Shown one piece after another: positions 23,458 to 31,614 of a stretch of 64,000 bases of DNA. The DNA is taken from positions 7,316,001 to 7,380,000 of the forward strand of contig NZ_CP127295.1 of assembly GCF_030285665.1 (NCBI RefSeq), written 5' to 3'. The position numbers were made by a program, and so were the translations under genes. Each line of letters starts with the position of its first letter. Position 1 is the stretch's first letter. Source of the stretch: Amycolatopsis mongoliensis (GTDB lineage Bacteria; Actinomycetota; Actinomycetes; Mycobacteriales; Pseudonocardiaceae). Under the pieces are notes generated by a model. That model was given only the letters and a program-made list of their open reading frames with translations, made no database searches and was not told the origin of the DNA.

Positions 23458-23847
23458 GTGACCCTGTGGGACAAACTCGGGATGGACGACAAGCTCGTCA
23501 AGGTGCTGCGGGAGATCCCGCCGGGACCGGACGCGTCGGAGTTCGGCCCGGCCTACGTCACGCTCCACCAGCTGGCCGTTGAGCTGGACCAGCGGTTCCC
23601 CGAGGTGCGCAGGCAGCTGGACGTGCCCCTGGGCGGCGGCTCGTCCCGGCACGCGGGCCTGGTGGAACTGCTGGGCAAGGAACTGGTCGACAAGATCAAG
23701 CGCTACGGCGACGTGTACCCGATCGAAGCGGCGCAGCTGTCTTCGGTGCGGTTCCGCGAGCTGCGGCTGCGCGGCCCGGGCGGGCGTGACCTGGTGGGTG
23801 CGTCGCGGACCGACCTGCCGCTGATCCGCCTGCGGCCCAAGGACTGA
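23458..23847 (+). CDS. Small unknown protein downstream of P450
   Basis: A 129-residue protein starting at GTG with a strong AGGAGG Shine-Dalgarno (TLWDKLGMDDKLVKVLREIP follows the start). It is a mixed alpha/beta soluble protein without signal peptide: a helical part (LHQLAVELDQRFPEVRRQLD, LVELLGKELVDKIKRYGDVY) and a basic C-terminus (FRELRLRGPGGRDLVG). I do not recognise the family. It is separated from the response regulator by 2 nt, so the two are probably translated together. Confidence 0.7.
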   Translation: MTLWDKLGMDDKLVKVLREIPPGPDASEFGPAYVTLHQLAVELDQRFPEVRRQLDVPLGGGSSRHAGLVELLGKELVDKIKRYGDVYPIEAAQLSSVRFRELRLRGPGGRDLVGASRTDLPLIRLRPKD

Positions 23848-23849
23848 CG

Positions 23850-24491
23850 GTGCTGCCCCCTCCGCCGGTCCGGGTCCTGGTGGCCGAACGCGACCCGGCG
23901 GTGCGGGCCCGCCTGGGCTCCCTGCTGGCCGAGACCGACGGCATCGAGGTGATCGGCTCGGCGTCCGACGCGGCGGCGGCCCGGGCGACCCTCCGGAGCC
24001 GGCTGCCGGACGTGGTGCTGCTGGATCTGCGGCTGGCGCCACTGGGACCGGTGTTCCGCCGCCCGGCGGTGGTGGCGCTGGTCACGTTCGACTCCGACGC
24101 GGGGATCCTGCGGGCGTTGCGGGACGGGGCTTCGGGGTACCTGCTGCGGTCGGCGCGGCGCAACGAGCTGATCAAGGTGGTCCGGCTGGCGGCGGACGGG
24201 CACGTGGTGCTTTCGCCGGACGCTTCCCGCCGCCTGGTCTCGGCGGCGACGCGGCTGTCGGGCCCGCGGGACGAGCGGCTGGCCGGGGTGGATCGGTTGT
24301 CCCTGCGGGAGCGGGAGGTCCTGGTCGGCATCGGCTCCGCGCTGACGAACGCCGAGATCGCGACACGGCTCGGGGTGGCGGAGCCGGTGGTGCGGAGCCT
24401 GGTGACCCAGGTGGTGCGGAAGCTGGGGTGTGCGCACCGGACCGAGGCGGGATTGCTGGCTTACGAGCGGGGGCTGTGCCGGCCAGGGTGA
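23850..24491 (+). CDS. LuxR-type response regulator, orphan
   Basis: A 213-residue NarL/FixJ-type regulator. The N-terminal receiver domain shows VRVLVAERDPAVRARLGSL and the phosphorylation site DVVLLDLRL (Asp at about residue 57). The usual Lys motif region is RDGASGYLLRSARRNELI. The C-terminal LuxR HTH is LSLREREVLVGIGSALTNAE followed by IATRLGVAEPVVRSLVTQVV. No histidine kinase is beside it. Receiver helices are shorter than normal because of a deletion around the fourth strand (PLGPVFRRPAVVALVTF), so its switch may not be classical. Confidence 0.85.
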   Translation: MLPPPPVRVLVAERDPAVRARLGSLLAETDGIEVIGSASDAAAARATLRSRLPDVVLLDLRLAPLGPVFRRPAVVALVTFDSDAGILRALRDGASGYLLRSARRNELIKVVRLAADGHVVLSPDASRRLVSAATRLSGPRDERLAGVDRLSLREREVLVGIGSALTNAEIATRLGVAEPVVRSLVTQVVRKLGCAHRTEAGLLAYERGLCRPG

Positions 24492-24772
24492 GAGACGGGC
24501 GGCCGACGTGGCGAGGCGATGGTGCCCGACGGTGTGTGTGCAGGTCGGCTGCCGGGGTGTGGTCGGCGGTGTGGCGTGGTGAGCTGATGTGGCCCGGTGG
24601 GGGCGAGCAGATCGGGTGCCGGGGTGCGGCCGGAGTCGGAGTGCCCGGCAGCCGTGGCCGCATGCGGGCCCTCGCGGCCGGACCCGCAGCCTCCCGGGGG
24701 ATACCGCTCCGCCGGTGTGACCCAGCGGAGCGGCCGGGAGCCGTCACCCCAGTGGTGCGAGCCGGCTACTCG

Positions 24773-25918
24773 TCAGAAGCCGGTCAGGCCGCTGGGAACT
24801 CCCACGCCCGTCGGGGCGTCGTAGCCCGGCCCTGCAACGCACAAGTAGTCGTTACCGCACTTCTTGCCGCCGCCCGTCGGGTCGTTGGTGCCCGCCGTGA
24901 TGTCCGTGAACGAGCTCGCCTTCGCGTAAAGGGACGAGGGCTGGGTCGCTCCCGCGTGTCCGGACCGGGCGATCAAGCCCGCGACGTACGGCGCCGAAGC
25001 GCTGGTGCCGTTCGCCGGGAGCCAGCCGCCCGCGTCCGTGTAGTGGATCGCGATGTCTTCCGCCGCCGAGGCGATGTCCGCGACCGTTCGCTTGCCGCAG
25101 TGCGTGTCCTTCTGCCACGACGGCTTCGCGATGTACGCCGAGCAGCCGCTGCCGCCGTACTGCCACGCCGACTCCGCCCAGCCGCGGGCCGAGGACGGGT
25201 CGCGGGCCAGCGTGGTCCCGCCGACCGCCACCGTCGTCGGCAGGACCGCCGGGTAGCTCGCCGCCGTGAAGCCCGCGTCGCCTGAGGAGGCCACCACCGT
25301 CACACCCGGGTGCTGGTAGTGGCTCGCGAACGCCAGCGGTGCGCCGCTCTCCCGGGCGCCGTAGCTGTTCGAGACCACCGAAGCGCCCAACCGGACCGCG
25401 GTGTCCTCTGTCTCCGCCAGGTCGGCGAATTCGGGGGTGTTGCCCTCGACCACCAGGATCCGGCACGACGGGCACGCCGCCGACACCATCGAGACGTCCA
25501 AAGTGGACTCCATGGCCCAGCCGAAGCTCGCGGCCGGCAACGGCGCCGGAGCACCCTGCTGGTTCACCTTGCGGAAGCAGCCGTTCGCTGTCGTGCACGG
25601 CGGCAGGCCGTACTGCGCCCGGTAGGCCGCGAGGTCGGCCTCCAGGTTCGGTGCGTCGTAGGCGATCGAGATGCCGACGAGCGTGTCGGGCCCCGCGTCG
25701 GAAGGCAGCCCGTAGGCCGCCGCCAGGTCGTCGGCGCCCCAGCCGGCCGGGCCATCGGCCAAAGCGCGTAGCGAGGTGTAGGTGGTCAGGCAGCGCAGCA
25801 GGCCCGGACCCGGGTCCGGACACGCCGCCCGCGGTGCCGGTGCGGCGGACGCGGCCGGGACGAAGGCCCCGAGAGCGACCACCGCGGCGCTCAGCACGCC
25901 GATGAGTCTTCTGTGCAC
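24773..25918 (-). CDS. Secreted sedolisin-like (S53) serine protease
   Basis: A 381-residue exported protease. The GTG start gives a signal peptide (HRRLIGVLSAAVVALGAFVP then AASA). The S53 catalytic Ser lies in NGTSASAPYVAGLIARSG. The upstream acidic pair is in WAMESTLDVSMVSAACPSC (Glu and Asp four apart), and the oxyanion Asp is in VVASSGDAGFTAASYPA. There is no propeptide domain like that of fungal sedolisins. The C-terminal GNDYLCVAGPGYDAPTGVG is the family calcium-site region. It is followed upstream on the same strand by a large secreted protein 14 nt away, so the two may be co-expressed. Confidence 0.87.
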   Translation of the reverse strand: MHRRLIGVLSAAVVALGAFVPAASAAPAPRAACPDPGPGLLRCLTTYTSLRALADGPAGWGADDLAAAYGLPSDAGPDTLVGISIAYDAPNLEADLAAYRAQYGLPPCTTANGCFRKVNQQGAPAPLPAASFGWAMESTLDVSMVSAACPSCRILVVEGNTPEFADLAETEDTAVRLGASVVSNSYGARESGAPLAFASHYQHPGVTVVASSGDAGFTAASYPAVLPTTVAVGGTTLARDPSSARGWAESAWQYGGSGCSAYIAKPSWQKDTHCGKRTVADIASAAEDIAIHYTDAGGWLPANGTSASAPYVAGLIARSGHAGATQPSSLYAKASSFTDITAGTNDPTGGGKKCGNDYLCVAGPGYDAPTGVGVPSGLTGF

Positions 25919-25932
25919 AGTGGACCTTCCCC

Positions 25933-28062
25933 TCAGGACGCGTAGACGTGGTAGGCGGCGGTGATCGATTCGGCCACGGTCGCCCCGGCCGCGTCGGACG
26001 CCGTGACACGCAGGGAGACGTCGGTGCCGCGGAACGCGTCCGTGGTCGCGGTGAAGTCCGCGTGGAACACGCCGTTGCCGCGCGGGGTGACCGTCGCGTC
26101 CTGCCAGGTCGTGCCGTCGGTCGAGTACTGCACCGTCGCGGCCGCCACCGGGGCGCCCGCACTCTGCTGCAAGTGCCCCACCGCGAGGTCCAAGCCCTGC
26201 GGACCCGACGGCGTCGAGCCGTCCGGCCGCAGCCCGCCGACCGCGTACCCCAGCGTCAGCATCGGTTCGACCGCGCACGCCCGATCCGGCCCGTCCGCGC
26301 CCCGCGCGCAGTACAGGGCCGGCGGGAGCATGCCGTCGGTGTGCTGGGACTTCCACGTCCACTCGGTGTGGGTCGCCGTGCTCTGGTGGTACATCGGGCC
26401 GGTGCGGCCCGCGTCGATCGTGAGCCCCAGCGTCGACGGCCCGGCCGCGACCTCCTGCTCCAGCGCCAGTTCGGTCGATCCCACCGGGTTGCCCTCGGCG
26501 ATCGTCGCGCCGTCCTGGGTCAGCGTGTAGTGCCCCGTCATCGTGTCCGTCCGCTCGCCGTAGAAGCCGAACCCGGTGTGCCCGGGCTGGTTGTCGCTGA
26601 ACGGCGTGATCGACAGGCGCAGCAGGTCCCCTGCCCGCGTCGCGGCCGGGAGCTCCGGCGCGCTGCCGTCGGACAGCGGCAGCAGCGCCACCCCGCCCGC
26701 CGGGTGCAGCGGGAACTTGTTCCAGTCCTCGGTCACCGAAGAACCGCCCTGGTAGGCGTGGAACGGCTCGTACTGGCCGCCGGCCCAGGCCGGGAACGGC
26801 CCGGGCGGGACGTACTTCGAGAACCCGCCGAACCAGCGCAGGTCCGGCGCCGCCGAGACGTACTCGGTCTGCTTCCGGGGCGTTTCGATCAGGTGGGACA
26901 CCCGGCCGCTGACGTCCTCGAAGGAGAACATCCCGCTGCGCTGCCGCCGGCCGAGCGTGGCGTACTCGCTGAAGTAGGTCGCGTCCACCGCGGCGACGTC
27001 CTTCGCCGTGATCACGTACCGCTGCTGCGGAATCGTGCCGATGCTCGCCTTCTGCAGCACGTATTCGTAGGGCGTGCCCGGGCCCGGCGGCGAAATCAGC
27101 CTGCTGTACGGGTACGTCTGCAGGGCCCCGGTCCGGACCGGGACCGCGGTCGGCGACACCGAGATCGGCACGCCGGGCCCGGCGTCGAAGTCGACGAGCA
27201 GCGCCGGCCCGGTCTTCGCCGCCCGGCGGAAGAAGAACCCGGTGTCGTCGAGCAGCGCCGCCCGCGGCGTCACCCAGGTCACCTTGCTGGAGGCGCGCGA
27301 AGCGTCCACGCGGACCGTCTTGTCGGCCTTCACGGCGAACTCGGGCTGCGCGCTGAACCGTACCTCGGTCGGGTTGCCGTCGGCGTCGGCCGTCCAGAAC
27401 AGGCCGAGCGCGCTGTAGTTCCCGTCCGGCGCGCTGAACTTCGCCGTGCCGCTCGAGAAGTAGTTGAGGTTTTCGTTCGGGTCGAGCAGGTTCCCGTCAT
27501 CGGTGTTGTACAGGAACGCGACGCCGGTGTCGGCCGGCTTCCCCGCGATGTCGTCGGCGTCGACCGACACCGTGCGCATCACCGAACGGGGCTGGACAGC
27601 CCGCCGAGCCGGTGCCCCCGAGAGCGCGAAAGTCTTTCCCCCGGCGAAGAGCCCCTGACCCCCGAAGTGGCCCCTCGCGTTGTCTTCCTTGAACTGCTTG
27701 GCCAAAGCGGCACCGAACGCCGCCGGGTCGACCGGGGCCGAAGCACCGGTCAGGAGTGCTTGGACGTCGAACAGGCCCAGATCCAGCCCGCGCCCCAGGT
27801 AGGGGAGCGCGGTGCCGGGCAGCTCGTAGTCGCGCTCACCCAGCCGCAGGTGCACCAGCGTCCGCGCCATGCCCTTCTGCGCGGCCGGCTGGACGTCATA
27901 GGAGGAACGGCCGTCCGCGGTGGTCCGGACGGTGACCCGCTCACCCGTGGGCAGGGTGGCGGTCGCCGCTGTCGTGGCGGCCACCGCCGGCGGCGGGGCG
28001 AGCCCGGCCAGCCCCGCCGAACCGGCGAGCAGGACCGCGAACACCGAAAGTCTTCTTCGCAC
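25933..28062 (-). CDS. Secreted subtilase-like protein lacking the catalytic domain
   Basis: A 709-residue exported protein. GTG at 28062 was chosen for the GGAGGT 4 nt upstream and the ensuing signal peptide (RRRLSVFAVLLAGSAGLAGL). The N-terminus (LPTGERVTVRTTADGRSSYD and then GTALPYLGRGLDLGLFDVQA) resembles the first domain of actinobacterial S8 peptidases. The rest resembles their C-terminal beta-domains. The S8 catalytic Asp, His and Ser motifs (for example GTSMA) are absent, and length is about 400 residues below such proteases. It may be a scaffold or inhibitor partner of the adjacent S53 protease. That role is inference. Confidence 0.7.
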   Translation of the reverse strand: MRRRLSVFAVLLAGSAGLAGLAPPPAVAATTAATATLPTGERVTVRTTADGRSSYDVQPAAQKGMARTLVHLRLGERDYELPGTALPYLGRGLDLGLFDVQALLTGASAPVDPAAFGAALAKQFKEDNARGHFGGQGLFAGGKTFALSGAPARRAVQPRSVMRTVSVDADDIAGKPADTGVAFLYNTDDGNLLDPNENLNYFSSGTAKFSAPDGNYSALGLFWTADADGNPTEVRFSAQPEFAVKADKTVRVDASRASSKVTWVTPRAALLDDTGFFFRRAAKTGPALLVDFDAGPGVPISVSPTAVPVRTGALQTYPYSRLISPPGPGTPYEYVLQKASIGTIPQQRYVITAKDVAAVDATYFSEYATLGRRQRSGMFSFEDVSGRVSHLIETPRKQTEYVSAAPDLRWFGGFSKYVPPGPFPAWAGGQYEPFHAYQGGSSVTEDWNKFPLHPAGGVALLPLSDGSAPELPAATRAGDLLRLSITPFSDNQPGHTGFGFYGERTDTMTGHYTLTQDGATIAEGNPVGSTELALEQEVAAGPSTLGLTIDAGRTGPMYHQSTATHTEWTWKSQHTDGMLPPALYCARGADGPDRACAVEPMLTLGYAVGGLRPDGSTPSGPQGLDLAVGHLQQSAGAPVAAATVQYSTDGTTWQDATVTPRGNGVFHADFTATTDAFRGTDVSLRVTASDAAGATVAESITAAYHVYAS

Positions 28063-28174
28063 TGGCACCTCCGTGTGGTGGTTGATCACCACTACCGACG
28101 AGCCAGACGCCCGGGCCGTTGAGCCCGGTTCTCGATCTTCCGGAAGTTACCCCGAACGGGTCAGCGACCGAGAG

Positions 28175-28900
28175 TCAGGAATGGGCCGCGGGCACCGGCC
28201 GCGCGACGCCGAAACCCCCGTACGGACCGGCTTTCGCGCGCTTGCGGACCTCGTCGAAGTGCCGGTGCACGGCTTCGGCGGCGGCGTCGGCGTCGCGCAG
28301 CAGGAGCGCGTCGACGATGGCCTGGTGCCGTTTCGCGGTGGCTGTCGGCGACGACGCCGGCCCGCCCAGCTCGCTTTCCGCGATCCGGTAGACGTCCCAG
28401 AACAACCCGGTGAGCTCGCGGGCGAGGTCGAACCCGGCCTCGGCGCAGATGAGGTCGTGGAACTCGCGGTCGGCCTCCGCGGCGTCCGGGCCCTTGCGCT
28501 TCATCCGCGCGACGCAGGCCTGCAGCTCCTCGACCAGGCCGGGCCGGTGGTCGGTGGCGACGCGGCGGGTCAGCTCGGTCTCGAGCATCTCCCGCACCTC
28601 CAGCAGGTCGCGCAGCCGGCCGACGTCGGTGGCGCCGCGCGCGCGGGTGCGGAACAGCAGCCAGGTCTGCAGCGACTCCGACCCGGCGGAGCCGACGAAC
28701 GTGCCGTAGCCGTGGCGGATCTCGACGATGCCGAGGGCCTGCAGGGCCTTGATCGCTTCGCGGATCGAGTTGCGGCTGACGCCGATGTCCTCCATCAGGC
28801 TCAGCTCGGTGGGCATGGGTGCGCCCGGCGGGAGCTCCCGCTCGACGATCAGGTCGATGATGCGCTTGGTGATCTCTTCGCTGCGCTGCGGACGGGCCAC
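28175..28900 (-). CDS. nanR: GntR/FadR-family regulator of the sialic acid operon
   Basis: A 241-residue FCD-type GntR regulator. The winged HTH reads SEEITKRIIDLIVERELPPG, MPTELSLMEDIGVSRNSIRE and then LGIVEIRHGYGTFVG. The C-terminal FCD ligand domain contains EFHDLICAEAGF and KRHQAIVDALLLRDADAAAE with the metal-ligand histidines. GTG at 28900 is supported by a GGGAGGA 7 nt upstream. It is divergent from a sialic acid uptake and degradation operon, as NanR is in Corynebacterium glutamicum. A 6-bp inverted repeat in the promoter region is the likely operator, with sialic acid or a derivative as inducer. Confidence 0.8.
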   Translation of the reverse strand: MARPQRSEEITKRIIDLIVERELPPGAPMPTELSLMEDIGVSRNSIREAIKALQALGIVEIRHGYGTFVGSAGSESLQTWLLFRTRARGATDVGRLRDLLEVREMLETELTRRVATDHRPGLVEELQACVARMKRKGPDAAEADREFHDLICAEAGFDLARELTGLFWDVYRIAESELGGPASSPTATAKRHQAIVDALLLRDADAAAEAVHRHFDEVRKRAKAGPYGGFGVARPVPAAHS

Positions 28901-28997
28901 TGCTGTCCTCCCCGGATGCGTCGTGAGAGGACATCCTACGTCATACGTCCAGAAGGGTTGACCAGCACGCGAACCCATCCTAGGCTCACGCCGGTCA

Positions 28998-29016
28998 TAG
29001 GACGTCCCATGTCCTA
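28998..29016 (+). promoter_or_regulatory. NanR operator candidate upstream of siaE
   Basis: TAGGAC-GTCCCAT-GTCCTA is a perfect inverted repeat 27 nt before the siaE start. A related but weaker sequence (GTCATACGTCC, about 28940-28950) lies nearer the divergent regulator. GntR/FCD proteins usually bind such short spaced palindromes. Target assignment is by position. Confidence 0.5.
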
Positions 29017-29042
29017 CCGTTCGAGGCCCGCAGGAGACAGCG

Positions 29043-30641
29043 ATGTCCCAGAGCCCGTCGCTCAGCCGCCGCCAGTTGCTGCGCTACACCACCTTCGCCG
29101 GTGCGGCCATGGCGTTCCCGACCGTGCTCGCCGCGTGCGGCGGGCCGGCGTCCACCAACAAGACCGGCAGCTCGGCGGGCTCGCTGACCGCCGTCATCGG
29201 CTACGGCAACAACCAGACGTGGGACCCGCTGCAGACCGCGTCCGCGTTCTCGATGGCCGCGATCCTGCACTGCTACGAGTCCCTCGTGGAGGGTGACCCG
29301 ATCACCCGTGCGCCGTTCCCCGGCCTGGCGAAGGCGCTGCCCGCCGACGTCAGCGGCACCAGCCTGAAGTTCGAGCTGCGCGACGGCGCGAAGTGGCACG
29401 ACGGTCAGCCCGTGACGGCCGACGACGTCGTCTTCACCTACGCCCGCGCGCTCGACGAGAAGGAGAACGTGCTGATCCACAGCTTCTTCTCGCACTGGCT
29501 GCAGGAAGTCCGCAAGACCGGCGACCGCTCGGTCGAGTTCGTCCTCAAGTTCCCCTTCCCGTACGCGCTGCAGCGGATCCAGTGCTGCAAGATCGTGCCG
29601 AAGCACGTCTACGACGGCAAGTGGGACGACGCGAAGGGCGGCAAGGTCGTCGGCTCCGGCCCGTACAAGGTCGTCGAGCAGGCACCGCTGTCCCACACCA
29701 GCTTCGAGAAGTTCGCCGACTACAACGGCCCGCGCCCGGCGGCCTACGACAAGATGCTCTGGAAGTCCATCGTGGACTCCGCCCCGCGCGTCGCCGCGAT
29801 CTCCGGCGCCAAGCCGGACGCGCAGATCGCCGAGAACATCCCGGCCGCCAACGCCGACCAGCTGCGCAAGGCCGGCCGCACGGTCGAGTTCGCCGACGGC
29901 GGCAACAACCTCTTCCTGCTCTTCAACACCGCGCACGCGCCGTTCGACAAGAACCTGGTGCGGCAGGCGCTGCACTACGCCATCGACAAGCAGAAGATGA
30001 TCGACATCGGGCTGAAGGGCGCCGGCTCGCCCGGCACGTCGTTCATCAACCCGAAGCTGCCGTCTTCGCAACCCGCGTCGCAGGACTTCGCCTACAACCC
30101 CGACAAGGCGAAGCAACTGCTGCAGCAGGCCGGGGTGAGCGGCCTCAAGGTGACGCTTTCCACGACGAACACCTCACTGGTCGCCGACTGCGTCAAGGTG
30201 ATCAAGGAGGGCTGGGACGCGATCGGCGTCCAGACCACTTTGGACTCCCAGGACACCAAGGCGCTGTTCTCCAAGCTGGACGCCGGTGCCGACTTCCAGG
30301 TCGTCGCCACGACCAACAACCCGCTGCAGTTCGGCAACGACCCCGACCTGATGATCCGCTACTACTACGACGCCAAGTCCATCCTGACGAGCAAGTACGC
30401 CCGCTTCACCGGTCCCGACGCCCAGTCCCTGCTCGCCCTGCAGGACCGGGCCGCGGCCGAGACCGACGAGGCGAAGCGGGCCACGCTGAACAAGCAGCTG
30501 CTCGACCAAATCTCCGAGCAGGCGGTCATCTACCCGGTCGTGTTCACCCAGCTCGGCACGGCGTGGGACCCGAAGGCGATCACCGGCGTGCGCGCCCAGG
30601 GCTACCCGGGCATCTACCTGAACCAGGCGAAGCCGGTCTAA
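29043..30641 (+). CDS. siaE: Sialic acid ABC transporter substrate-binding lipoprotein
   Basis: A 532-residue family 5 (DppA/OppA-like) solute-binding lipoprotein. A Tat-type signal (LSRRQLLRYTTFAGAAMAFP) ends in the lipobox TVLAAC. Conserved features are LKFELRDGAKWHDGQPVTAD with DDVVFTYARA and LFNTAHAPFDKNLVRQALHY. AGGAGA precedes the ATG. The family binds peptides or nickel, but the operon contains NanA, sialidase and a NanR-like regulator. In C. glutamicum the SiaEFGI importer has the same subunit layout, so the ligand is most likely sialic acid. Confidence 0.82.
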   Translation: MSQSPSLSRRQLLRYTTFAGAAMAFPTVLAACGGPASTNKTGSSAGSLTAVIGYGNNQTWDPLQTASAFSMAAILHCYESLVEGDPITRAPFPGLAKALPADVSGTSLKFELRDGAKWHDGQPVTADDVVFTYARALDEKENVLIHSFFSHWLQEVRKTGDRSVEFVLKFPFPYALQRIQCCKIVPKHVYDGKWDDAKGGKVVGSGPYKVVEQAPLSHTSFEKFADYNGPRPAAYDKMLWKSIVDSAPRVAAISGAKPDAQIAENIPAANADQLRKAGRTVEFADGGNNLFLLFNTAHAPFDKNLVRQALHYAIDKQKMIDIGLKGAGSPGTSFINPKLPSSQPASQDFAYNPDKAKQLLQQAGVSGLKVTLSTTNTSLVADCVKVIKEGWDAIGVQTTLDSQDTKALFSKLDAGADFQVVATTNNPLQFGNDPDLMIRYYYDAKSILTSKYARFTGPDAQSLLALQDRAAAETDEAKRATLNKQLLDQISEQAVIYPVVFTQLGTAWDPKAITGVRAQGYPGIYLNQAKPV

Positions 30642-30654
30642 GAGGAGATCACCC

Positions 30655-31614
30655 GTGGCCGTCGTCGTGCGGATGCTGCTCAGCCGCATCCTCGCCCTGA
30701 TCCCGCTGCTGCTCGGCGTGATCCTGTTCGTGTTCATCGTGATGCGGTTCGCGCCGGTCGACCCGGCGCTGGCCGCGTTCGACGGCGCGAACGCCACCGC
30801 CGAGCAGCTGCAGCAGTTCCGGCTCGAGAACGGGCTGCTGGACCCGCTGCCGCTGCAGTACGTCCACTTCGTCTGGCACCTGGTCCAGGGTGACTTCGGC
30901 ACGAGCGTGATCACCAAGCAGCCGGTCGGCGAGACCATCGCGACCGCGCTGCCGCTGACCGTCCAGCTGACCCTGCTGGGCCTGGTCATCGCGCTGGTGA
31001 GCTCGCTGGTGCTGGGCGTGACCTCGGCGCTGTTCCGCGACCGCTGGCCGGACAAGGTGATCCGGGTGGTCACCCTGGCCGGGGTCGCCGCGCCGGCGTT
31101 CTGGGTGGCGCTGCTGCTGGTCCAGTGGCTGGCCGTCGGCCAGGGCCTGTTCCCGACCAGCGGCTACGTCAGCCCGGCCGACTCCTTCGGTGGCTGGCTG
31201 AACTCGCTGACGCTGCCCGCGGTCTCCCTGGCGCTGCCGGTGGCCGCGCAGCTGACCCGGGTGATCCGGACGTCGATGGTCGAGGAGCTGGACAAGGACT
31301 ACGTCCGCACCGCGCGCGGCGGCGGCCTGCCGCCGGTGGTCGTGGTCGGGCGCAACGTGCTGCGCAACGCGCTGGTCACGCCGCTGACCGTGCTCGGCCT
31401 GCGGGTCGGCTACCTGCTGGGCGGCGCCGTCGTCATCGAGACGATGTTCGCGCTGCCGGGGATGGGGCAGAACATGATCCAGGCCGTCACCGACGGCGAC
31501 ACCGCCAAGGTCCAGGGCTTCGTCATCACGATCGCGATCGGGTTCGTGCTGGTCAACCTGATCGTCGACGTCCTGTACCTGATCGCCAACCCGCGCCTGC
31601 GGAGCCGCGCGTGA
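30655..31614 (+). CDS. siaF: Sialic acid ABC transporter permease, DppB-type
   Basis: A 319-residue inner-membrane permease. Six hydrophobic segments are visible, starting ILALIPLLLGVILFVFIVMR. The EAA loop region is ELDKDYVRTARGGGLPPVVV, the coupling site for the ATPase. The start is GTG, 14 nt after siaE, with GAGGAG just upstream. The last 4 nt overlap the next gene (GTGA). Together with the permease half of SiaG it forms the membrane channel. Confidence 0.87.
   Translation: MAVVVRMLLSRILALIPLLLGVILFVFIVMRFAPVDPALAAFDGANATAEQLQQFRLENGLLDPLPLQYVHFVWHLVQGDFGTSVITKQPVGETIATALPLTVQLTLLGLVIALVSSLVLGVTSALFRDRWPDKVIRVVTLAGVAAPAFWVALLLVQWLAVGQGLFPTSGYVSPADSFGGWLNSLTLPAVSLALPVAAQLTRVIRTSMVEELDKDYVRTARGGGLPPVVVVGRNVLRNALVTPLTVLGLRVGYLLGGAVVIETMFALPGMGQNMIQAVTDGDTAKVQGFVITIAIGFVLVNLIVDVLYLIANPRLRSRA

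Noticed and set aside
24492..24772. Frames in the 280-nt gap after the response regulator
   Set aside because: G/T-rich + strand with Pro/Arg/His-rich antisense peptides, no RBS and no recognisable motif.
31125..31610. N-terminal extension of the permease-ATPase fusion frame
   Set aside because: That part is an out-of-frame reading of siaF. The GTG at 31611 overlapping the siaF stop fits the operon pattern and gives a normal DppC start.
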